Below, in pieces: positions 47,739 through 55,309 of a stretch of DNA of 64,000 bases. The first letter of the stretch is position 1. Each line of letters opens with the position of its first letter. The notes below the pieces were generated by a model that had not been told where the DNA came from, made no database searches, and was given only the letters and a program-made list of their open reading frames with translations. Origin of the DNA: Teredinibacter haidensis. Its GTDB lineage: Bacteria; Pseudomonadota; Gammaproteobacteria; Pseudomonadales; Cellvibrionaceae. The translations under genes were made by a program, and so were the position numbers. The DNA lies in assembly GCF_014211975.1 (NCBI RefSeq), contig NZ_CP060084.1:1798001-1862000 (forward strand). Reading direction: 5' to 3'.

Positions 47739-50021
47739 CTAGTTGAAGTTAGATTTTGAAATCACAACACGCTGGCCCGACTCCAAATCCACAGCGAAAA
47801 TTGACACGTACATTGTCTCATAATCAATATCCGCAACTAGGGCATAACCTAACGTTCTATCCGTTACCAAACTGGTCTCTTCATAAAAAGGCATTACTCC
47901 GTCATCGGGCGAAAATATTGATCTTTCTCCACTTTCTAAATCTATGGAAACCAGCACCCCTAACTTTTGCACAGCCACAAGCAATCGATTTTGCGGGTCA
48001 CGAGGATCTTCAGCATATTCATGAACATTCTCATCAAGATTTTCCCAAGAGTCCAGATTATCGACACTTTTGGCATCTGTGCTAAAAAGAGTTCTTGCAC
48101 CTGTTTCAGGATTCAATTCGTAAGTATCGGTATTTTCTACCGACCCTGAAAATATTCTTTTTGTGCTCTCGAGATAGAAAACCTCAAAAACAATGTCAAA
48201 CGGATTTTGGGCGCTAGGGTGCGTATTACTTGAAAAAACACTGTATACGCTTAACCCCATATCCGACTGATAAACAATATCTTCAACGGGGTTCACAAAT
48301 AGCAAACGAGGGTCAGCTCCGCTTCGATCAATTTCTAGCCCGTAGCTGACAACAACATCTTCCTTCTGCGGGCTCAAAGTATTGGTTACACTCCAGGTTT
48401 CCATATTCACCGACGACAATGCAACTCCCGGAATATCACTCCTCGCTTCCGTATGTAAATACATCACTCCCGTTTCTGCGTCTAACACCAAAGTCATTGG
48501 TTTCAATGCACTCGCTGGCAGCCCACTAACAAATATTTCCGAACGCAACCCCGTTGCAAGCTCAGTAATTACCAAACGCCCATCCTCATTGCTGGAATCA
48601 ACAGAAATAATGCTTTCCTGCCCATCGCGAGCATCAAACACCATATTTTGCATACTCCCATAATTCACATCCGCATTCGGAAACACATTACTTAACGCCG
48701 CTCTTTTTACATAAACAGAGGCCGCGTTGTTATCACTATTCGATTGGCTATCACCTGCTGTGATAACAATAGCGTTATCCCCCTCTGCCAAATCCACCTG
48801 TGCACTCCAAGTAGCGTAATTTTCATCGTGAATAATGGTCGCGCCGCTATCAGCACCGTTAACTAATATGGTGAAGCTGGTAATATCGCTGTAATCGTCT
48901 TCCGCTGTTCCGCGCACCATTACGGAGACGTTTTCGGTCATGGAAACCGGTGGAGGGAAGGTGATGTCGGCGGTGGGTGCGGTGGTATCGGCTACGGTAG
49001 TGACACTGAACACGCTACTAACGCCACCGATAAGCAGTGTTGCTTCTGCTGCGGTATAGGTGGCCGCAGCTGACGTTAACTGGACCGTGACCGCTTGGCC
49101 ATTGAGGATGGTTCCTGCCTCTGCGGTATAAGTACCACCCTCAATCGCATATTCTCCCCCAGCTATGCTGATAGCGGCGGCGTTAATACCGCTTATGGTG
49201 GCGGCGCTAGAAGTGGTTACCGTGTTTAGCTCTACGTCAGTTTGCGCCGTAAAACTAAACACATCCGGCGTTGTATCCTGCGCGAGGGTTGTCACCACAA
49301 AATCTGCTGTTACGCCGCCAACCGTTACGGTGGCTGTGGTGGCTGTTGAAAAGGTAGCTGCAGTTGTTACGGAGAGAGTTAATGTTTGGCCGTTGGTAAT
49401 GGTGCCGCCCAGGTTGGTGGCGGTGCCGCTACCGATGGCGTAGTCGCCGCCGGTAATACTCACAGGGGCCGGGCTGTTCAGGCCGGTTATGGTCACGGTG
49501 TTGGAGCTGACCGTTGCACCCAGTGCCGCATCGGTTACGGCGCTAAAGCTAAAGGCTTCGGGTGTGGTGTCTTCGGCGATGGTGGTGAGGGTGAAGCTTT
49601 CTGTCACGCCACCGATAGTAACGGTTACATCCACTTCACCACTGAAGTTGCTGCTGGCGACTGCCTGAACCTGCAGGCTTTGGCTGTTTTCAATGATGCC
49701 CTGCAAAGCGGTAAATGCACCACCGTCGATAGCATATTCGCCACCGCTAATAGTAATAATTGCCGCCGCATCCAAACCGGTAATGGTAAGGGCATCTAGC
49801 GTTACGGTTGCACCGGCTTCTGGGCTAACGGCCGGCAAGGTGAAAGAGAAGGGTTCTGGGGTAGTATCGGGTACCGGTGTAGGCGCTAATGTAGGAATCG
49901 GTGTGGGAGTGGGTTTACTGCCTCCACCTCCGCCACCGCAGGCGACCAACAGCGAAACCAATAACACTAAAATAACATTTAAAGCAGAACGCTTTGTAAA
50001 ACCCTGATACGACATAAACAT
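47739..50021 (-). CDS. Modular outer-membrane lipoprotein with Ig-like repeats and beta-propeller (copy 1)
   Basis: A 760-aa protein with lipobox LVSLLVAC (lipidated Cys28), a glycine run and a Pro/Thr linker. Three ~95-aa Ig-like repeats follow, each starting DTTPE.FSF and containing ITGL...ISGG.YAI.GG and V.T.GGV. Then an Ig-like domain (ITFPPPVSMTENVSVMVRG) and a C-terminal propeller-like region with recurring SVDLESGERS-type strands. Residues 1-258 are nearly identical in the two other copies; everything after differs strongly. The start is supported by GGGAGAGGG. It precedes the 111/222/126-aa gene trio. A surface-exposed binding or recognition protein is likely. Confidence 0.85.
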   Translation of the reverse strand: MFMSYQGFTKRSALNVILVLLVSLLVACGGGGGGSKPTPTPIPTLAPTPVPDTTPEPFSFTLPAVSPEAGATVTLDALTITGLDAAAIITISGGEYAIDGGAFTALQGIIENSQSLQVQAVASSNFSGEVDVTVTIGGVTESFTLTTIAEDTTPEAFSFSAVTDAALGATVSSNTVTITGLNSPAPVSITGGDYAIGSGTATNLGGTITNGQTLTLSVTTAATFSTATTATVTVGGVTADFVVTTLAQDTTPDVFSFTAQTDVELNTVTTSSAATISGINAAAISIAGGEYAIEGGTYTAEAGTILNGQAVTVQLTSAAATYTAAEATLLIGGVSSVFSVTTVADTTAPTADITFPPPVSMTENVSVMVRGTAEDDYSDITSFTILVNGADSGATIIHDENYATWSAQVDLAEGDNAIVITAGDSQSNSDNNAASVYVKRAALSNVFPNADVNYGSMQNMVFDARDGQESIISVDSSNEDGRLVITELATGLRSEIFVSGLPASALKPMTLVLDAETGVMYLHTEARSDIPGVALSSVNMETWSVTNTLSPQKEDVVVSYGLEIDRSGADPRLLFVNPVEDIVYQSDMGLSVYSVFSSNTHPSAQNPFDIVFEVFYLESTKRIFSGSVENTDTYELNPETGARTLFSTDAKSVDNLDSWENLDENVHEYAEDPRDPQNRLLVAVQKLGVLVSIDLESGERSIFSPDDGVMPFYEETSLVTDRTLGYALVADIDYETMYVSIFAVDLESGQRVVISKSNFN

Positions 50022-50275
50022 GAATACCCTCTCCCTTTTTTAATACTAAAGAACCGTAACGCACCCTTTAACGCATGCGCCCGTATCGCTTTTGTGATCG
50101 CTTTCCTTTATATCATGGCTTAATAATTAAACGCGCAGATATAACGAACACTTTCCTGTTTTTTATGCGAAATAGAGGTAAATCTTTGTATCCCAAACAA
50201 AGGAACAAACTCCAAGGAATTGTTCAATGGGGGAAATCAAATATTAGCGAGAGGCATGTCACGAAATACTAAATA
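50022..50275 (-). repeat. Conserved leader of lipoprotein copy 1
   Basis: About 250 bp upstream of the start is almost identical to the region upstream of copy 3 (57572-57830); the first ~150 bp also match copy 2 (53563-53716). It contains ATTCCTTGGAGTTTG-type AT-rich sequence and should hold a shared promoter. The 130 bases between 50276 and 50408 hold no gene. Confidence 0.8.
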
Positions 50276-50408
50276 TGTGGGGAAGGTGTTGTTTTAATGC
50301 TTGTATGAATAAGCACGAGTAGAGAGCTTTAGTTTTTTCATACTTCCCTGGTACTTTTTGGGTTCACACGTAGTGGTTTTTAAATACCAACGTTATTTAA
50401 CGTCTCGG

Positions 50409-50939
50409 CTAATCCATCGTTCCCCCTGGTTTAAGGTGTTTTATCAGCTCTGCTTCGGCTACTGGGCCAGTGATGGATTCTTTCAAAATTGAACCTGGCC
50501 GCCAATAGCCCGCCAGGGTTTTATAAATATTGTCGCCCATTTGTTCGGCCAGATTGGAGTGCTCGACATAATTATCCCAAAGTGCTGAATTGGCCTCCCA
50601 CCATTCCCAACCTATGCCGTCCATATCTTTGGATAGGCCGTGAAGGTTGCCTGTAGCTGATCGCATTGTTGACAGCTTTCCTGATTTTGCGTTAACGACG
50701 GCCTCATTGGCATTTGTTCGCATACCTTCAAAATTCGGTATCACTTTATTTCGCCACTGTCTTAATTCCATTGCATATTGCTGTTGTTTTTTGGGCTTGT
50801 TTTCTATCTGCTGCTCGAATTCAGTAAACGCATTTATCGCTATACGCAGGCTCTGGGTTTAGTGTTCGGTAAACTGTTCCATATAGTCCAAGCTGGAAAA
50901 CAGCCTGAGAAGGAGCGCTTCTTTCTGTTGTGGGTTCAT
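50409..50939 (-). pseudogene. Interrupted gene of unknown function fused behind a tpsA stub
   Basis: From ATG 50939 the frame runs to the stop at 50409 with a single in-frame TAA at 50859-50861. Both sides look coding (helical, glutamine-rich: EFEQQIENKPKKQQQ and IGWEWWEANSALWDNYVEH). A restart at ATG 50771 would give the 120-aa distal part. There is no ribosome binding site before 50939 because a tpsA 5' remnant abuts it directly. No family was recognised; it may be a leftover cassette gene. Confidence 0.55.
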
Positions 50940-50957
50940 TGCTGTGCGTCGTTCCAG

Positions 50958-51121
50958 ATTAATTTTACCCGCGCCACCCGCAACGGGCCCGCAAATGTAG
51001 GCACAGAGAGTAAATGTATCGCTACCGCCAGGGTAGACATCCTGAAAATGTTTACCTGCTGCTTTTGGGTCTTTTTTCCTTTAACCACAGATGTCTTTCC
51101 TTTTTGCTTTAAACGACTCAT
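50958..51121 (-). pseudogene. 5' stub of a second tpsA gene (stub 1)
   Basis: Starting at ATG 51121 the sequence repeats the first ~44 codons of the intact tpsA almost exactly (MSRLKQKGKTSVVKGKK, FRMSTLAVAIHLLSVP). A small deletion after the signal peptide shifts the frame, but similarity to GGAGKIN continues to about 50958. Everything beyond is unrelated. This is a truncated exoprotein gene reduced to its secretion signal. Confidence 0.9.
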
Positions 51122-51312
51122 ACATTACTCTTAATATATTTATATCTAACCACGCTTACTCTACAGCTCTGATACTGATAGCAGGTCAACAAACTATCAA
51201 ACGTCTTACCTCCCCGACCTGCGTAAAAGCCTTAGCGACCCGCTAATACGCACACCTCACTCGGTAGGGTAGAAGCGATTCAATACTGAGTAATCAAAAC
51301 GCAACAATTGTG

Positions 51313-53562
51313 CTAATTTGCGACCTTCAGTAGAACAACTTGCTCGCCGGTAAGAATATCGATAATTCCGATACCCGAATAAGTTGACTTATACGCAACA
51401 TCTCTCTCATGGAATATTGCTAGGCTTCTTGCTCCAGCCCCCAGTCCAGGCATTTGCTCTTGGGTAATCTGAGTTTTTATTCCAAATTCATCGCCTTCCG
51501 TAAGGCTTACTTTTGCGAGCGTCTGAATACCGCTAGTTAAGTTAAATGAATATGCCTCGCTTCCATCTAATGACACCTGAATAGTGTAATTTGGGTTGGT
51601 TACATCGTCGTTCGGCAAATTCCTGTCTGCAACAAACGTTCTCATCCCAGTCGTTAAGTCAAGAGAAATCATTCGATCCGCAGATATCAAAACTCGATTT
51701 CGCGGTTGATCTATATACAAACCAACAACGCCATCCCCCCAAGCGTCGCCCAACGCGGCATCGTTATGATCAGAAAACAGCGTTTTCGCTCCAGTAGCGA
51801 TATCAACCTTCACAAGAGACTGACCACCAACATCCGTTGCAAGAAGATAGGAATCCGCCAAGGTTGCACCCGCGAATATCGTCAATTCATAAATACGTTC
51901 AAATGGCAGGGTTTCGTCAGCGTAGCTGACATCACTGACTAATGTTCGCACACCCGACTCAAGGTCAACCGAGAAAATCCCCTTCTTCCCGCTGACAAAC
52001 ATTCGCTTTTCTTCTCCGTGGGGATAATATGCGGAACTGTAGGTACGGCTATTTAGCTCATCATTATGGGTATCTGGGTCTTCCGCCGTTGAAAGCAGGG
52101 TAAAGGCGCCGGTATTGGGATCCATAAAATGAAAATTTCGACGCTCTTCCATCACAAAAAGCTTTTCATAATTGTCCATAAACTGTAACCCGGCAAACCG
52201 GTACATGGTTGGGTCTGCAACATTGAACGCTTCGCTTAGATCGGAGCGATGGGTTACGGTTGAAAGCACCTGCGCGTCACTGGTATTGCCCGCAGCATCA
52301 GTTGCAGTTACTACAATTTCAGTCTCTGCGGATTCAGTAAGCGGTAAGCTAACTTGCCAATTTGTATAGTTATCGTCTGTTTCTACTTCCAGGCCGTTGA
52401 CAATTACGCTGGTTATTTCACTCAGTTCATCTTCTGCAACACCACGCACCCGCAATGTCGTTTTATCCGTTAAGCCAAGCTGAGTGGGAAAATAAAGTTC
52501 AACTGTCGGTGCACTGTTATCCACGGGTGTAGATATAGAAAAGGTATCGGCGATACCACCAATTAACAGCACTACATCCTGAGTTTCAGATGGCAAGGCC
52601 GGAGCCGTGCCGCGCACAACCACACTCTGACCAACAGTGACCATTCCACCGGCAGCGGTAAACGCTCCGCCAGCAATAGCATATTCACCACCGGTAATAG
52701 AAATGGGCGTACCATCGTTAATGCCCGTAACGGTAATCGGCCCCGATTCTTCAACCAACGAAAACTCAACATCAGCCGCATCTGTAAAACTAAACACATC
52801 CGGCGTTGTATCCTGCGCGAGGGTTGTCACCACAAAACCTGCTGTTACGCCGCCAACCGTTACGGTGGCTGTGGTGGCTGTTGAAAAGGTAGCTGCAGCT
52901 GTTATGGAGAGAGTTAATGTTTGGCCGTTGGTAATGGTGCCGCCCAGGTTGGTGGCGGTGGCGGTGCCGCTACCGATGGCGTAGTCGCCGCCGGTAATAC
53001 TCACAGGGGCCGGGCTGTTCAGGCCGGTTATGGTCACGGTGTTGGAGCTGACCGTTGCACCCAGTGCCGCATCGGTTACGGCGCTAAAGCTAAAGGCTTC
53101 GGGTGTGGTGTCTTCGGCGATGGTGGTGAGGGTGAAGCTTTCTATCACGCCACCGATAGTAACGGTTACATCCACTTCACCACTGAAGTTGCTGCTGGCG
53201 ACTGCCTGAACCTGCAGGCTTTGGCTGTTTTCAATGATGCCCTGCAAAGCGGTAAATGCACCACCGTCGATAGCATATTCGCCACCGCTAATAGTAATAA
53301 TTGCCGCCGCATCCAAACCGGTAATGGTAAGGGCATCTAGCGTTACGGTTGCACCGGCTTCTGGGCTAACGGCCGGCAAGGTGAAAGAGAAGGGTTCTGG
53401 GGTAGTATCGGGTACCGGTGTAGGCGCTAATGTAGGAATCGGTGTGGGAGTGGGTTTACTGCCTCCACCTCCGCCACCGCAGGCGACCAACAGCGAAACC
53501 AATAACACTAAAATAACATTTAAAGCAGAACGCTTTGTAAAACCCTGATACGACATAAACAT
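51313..53562 (-). CDS. Modular outer-membrane lipoprotein (copy 2)
   Basis: A 749-aa protein with the same signal peptide, Cys28, linker and first two Ig-like repeats as copy 1; a 6-bp insertion adds two residues (GTATATNLGG). It diverges from about residue 261, with its own third repeat, an Ig-like domain (LYFPTQLGLTDKTTLRVRG) and a propeller-like end with AGLQFMDNYEKLFV and FSVDLESGVRTLVS strands. Unlike copies 1 and 3 it is not followed by a 111/222/126-aa trio but by tpsA stub 1. Confidence 0.85.
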   Translation of the reverse strand: MFMSYQGFTKRSALNVILVLLVSLLVACGGGGGGSKPTPTPIPTLAPTPVPDTTPEPFSFTLPAVSPEAGATVTLDALTITGLDAAAIITISGGEYAIDGGAFTALQGIIENSQSLQVQAVASSNFSGEVDVTVTIGGVIESFTLTTIAEDTTPEAFSFSAVTDAALGATVSSNTVTITGLNSPAPVSITGGDYAIGSGTATATNLGGTITNGQTLTLSITAAATFSTATTATVTVGGVTAGFVVTTLAQDTTPDVFSFTDAADVEFSLVEESGPITVTGINDGTPISITGGEYAIAGGAFTAAGGMVTVGQSVVVRGTAPALPSETQDVVLLIGGIADTFSISTPVDNSAPTVELYFPTQLGLTDKTTLRVRGVAEDELSEITSVIVNGLEVETDDNYTNWQVSLPLTESAETEIVVTATDAAGNTSDAQVLSTVTHRSDLSEAFNVADPTMYRFAGLQFMDNYEKLFVMEERRNFHFMDPNTGAFTLLSTAEDPDTHNDELNSRTYSSAYYPHGEEKRMFVSGKKGIFSVDLESGVRTLVSDVSYADETLPFERIYELTIFAGATLADSYLLATDVGGQSLVKVDIATGAKTLFSDHNDAALGDAWGDGVVGLYIDQPRNRVLISADRMISLDLTTGMRTFVADRNLPNDDVTNPNYTIQVSLDGSEAYSFNLTSGIQTLAKVSLTEGDEFGIKTQITQEQMPGLGAGARSLAIFHERDVAYKSTYSGIGIIDILTGEQVVLLKVAN

Positions 53563-53716
53563 GAATACCCTCTCCCTTTTTTAATACTAAAGAACCGTAA
53601 CGCACCCTTTAACGCATGCGCCCGTATCGCTTTTGTGATCGCTTTCCTTTATATCATGGCTTAATAATTAAACGCGCAGATATAACGAACACTTTCCTGT
53701 TTTTTATGCGAAATAG
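53563..53716 (-). repeat. Conserved leader of lipoprotein copy 2
   Basis: Identical to the corresponding part of the other two leaders until GCGAAATAG at 53716. There the match stops abruptly and tpsA stub 2 begins, marking a recombination junction. Confidence 0.8.
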
Positions 53717-53826
53717 CAAATGTATCGCTACGGCGAGGGTGGACATTCTGAAAACATTATTCTTCTGTTTTTTTCTGTTATTTGGTTTAATCACAAAAGA
53801 ACTTCCTTTTTTTTTGAAAAACTCAT
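53717..53826 (-). pseudogene. 5' stub of a third tpsA gene (stub 2)
   Basis: From ATG 53826 the sequence is a decayed copy of the tpsA start. The first frame stops after 11 codons, but in another frame FRMSTLAVAIHL reappears. It ends at the junction 53716/53717. It follows the immunity-like gene at 53905, as the intact tpsA follows 46298. Confidence 0.85.
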
Positions 53827-53904
53827 GTATCACTCTCGATATTTATCTTTGTTAAAAGATATACTTTTCAGGCATTTGTCATCACAAGAAAAAGGGGATG
53901 TTTA

Positions 53905-54285
53905 TTATTCAGCCCACAGACCAAACACATTAAACAGAACCAAAATTACACATAACACAAATGCAGACATCAGCATCCAGTAGAAAATATTGGCTAATAT
54001 TCTGTCGAATCGATTAGTGTGCCTACAGAGCAACTCAGCATTAGCGCACAACACTGCCAAAGGGGAATCATTTAGCTTGGCCATCCATGAACGAGGAAGC
54101 GCCAAAGCTTGCGCTACATTCACAATATCCCAACCGCCGATGTATTCCACACCTAAGCCACCTATAATTTCAGGTATTTTTCTTAGTCTCCGAACCGTAA
54201 TCTGACCAGATAATACAAATAAAACCATACTAAGAAAAACAAGAACCATTAAGACACTAAATAATAAAAATTCTAAACTACTCAT
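53905..54285 (-). CDS. Two-helix membrane protein, putative immunity protein (copy 2)
   Basis: A 126-aa protein with TM helices at residues ~5-27 and ~97-121 around the QITVRRLRK...GWDIVNVAQALALPRS segment shared with copy 1; overall identity is about 40-45% by eye. Its ATG overlaps the TGA of the frameshifted upstream gene, so the two were translationally coupled. It remains intact although its partner is broken, as expected for an immunity gene. Confidence 0.65.
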   Translation of the reverse strand: MSSLEFLLFSVLMVLVFLSMVLFVLSGQITVRRLRKIPEIIGGLGVEYIGGWDIVNVAQALALPRSWMAKLNDSPLAVLCANAELLCRHTNRFDRILANIFYWMLMSAFVLCVILVLFNVFGLWAE

Positions 54286-54949
54286 CCACTTACCAACGTC
54301 ATAAGCCGGTCATACCACTCTCCAGATCGACTACCGACATAATCATTCGCGCCCATGGCTATAATTGCGGCACTTCCTACGACTATCGCTCCACCAACAA
54401 TTATGCCTACCCACCCAATAGGGGTTGCCAGTACCAAAAAACCGAGCGCAGCTACTCCTACGCTGTAGCGGCTATAGCGCTAACGGCAAAAGAACTGGAC
54501 TCTATAAACATCTCCCGCTCCCACTCACCACCCGATTTATAACTATTGTGGATATTTCCAACACGGCCACCAAAATCAATAACCGCCAATCCATTCCCCA
54601 AAAATTTTGCGCCCTTACCAAGCTTTGCCAACTTGCTGGCCTGTACTTGGCTGGTGATATTGAGTTTGGCAATATTACGGCTGCTTTTGGCGATATTGGT
54701 TGCTCTTATAGGGTTTGTTAAGGGTATGCCTTTTCTGGCTTTAATACCCGATGCCGCAGAATCTAATTCGAACCGAAAGCTGATTTGCATTTTTTTAAAA
54801 GCCAAAAATGCCTTTTTCTTGGCCAGTGCTTTTGAGGCTGGTTTGGTTTTTAAGGTTTCGCGATAGGCTAAAAGCGAATTCTGATAATTTTTTACCGCTC
54901 CCGCAAAACCACTTATGCGTTTACCGTAGATACTGGTAGAAGCCCCCAT
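54282..54949 (-). pseudogene. Frameshifted second copy of the 222-aa putative toxin
   Basis: The first ~135 codons match copy 1 almost exactly. The frame then stops at 54458, but the homologous hydrophobic tail (VAALGFLVLATPIGWVGIIVGG) continues in another frame to the TGA at 54282, which overlaps the next ATG. The segment is 668 bases, not divisible by three, so a one-base deletion near 54478 (or a sequencing error) broke the gene. The tail differs from copy 1 in sequence. Confidence 0.8.
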
Positions 54950-55256
54950 TACACCAATGGTTGAAAGCGTTTAAGTTCTCGGTCATTTCTGCAAGTGCCT
55001 GGGTGTTCTCTTCACCAAACGAGAGAGACAGATTTGTAAGCTCTTTTGAAACGGGTTTTATTTGGCTTAATACACGCTGATGCGAGGCAGAACACATACC
55101 TTCGGTATCACCAGAGCCAATAATATAAGGTTTAAAGGGTGACAAGCTTGAACGGCTATTGCCATTCACACCAAAAATATTGTTGAAATCAACACCACAC
55201 TGGCTCTCCAGAAATTTCTCCCGAACAGGGCTTCTGCATAGCATTATTTCCGTCAT
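54921..55256 (-). CDS. 111-aa conserved cassette protein (copy 2)
   Basis: Same length as copy 1. The first ~36 residues differ (LCRSPVREKFLESQCGVDF); the rest is nearly identical from LSPFKPYIIG onward. It overlaps the next gene by 29 bp exactly as in copy 1 and follows lipoprotein copy 3. Confidence 0.6.
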   Translation of the reverse strand: MTEIMLCRSPVREKFLESQCGVDFNNIFGVNGNSRSSLSPFKPYIIGSGDTEGMCSASHQRVLSQIKPVSKELTNLSLSFGEENTQALAEMTENLNAFNHWCNGGFYQYLR

Positions 55257-55309
55257 ACGTCGCTCCTTTTTTACAATTTTATCTTTTACCTCTTCTATTT
55301 TAGGAGGCT

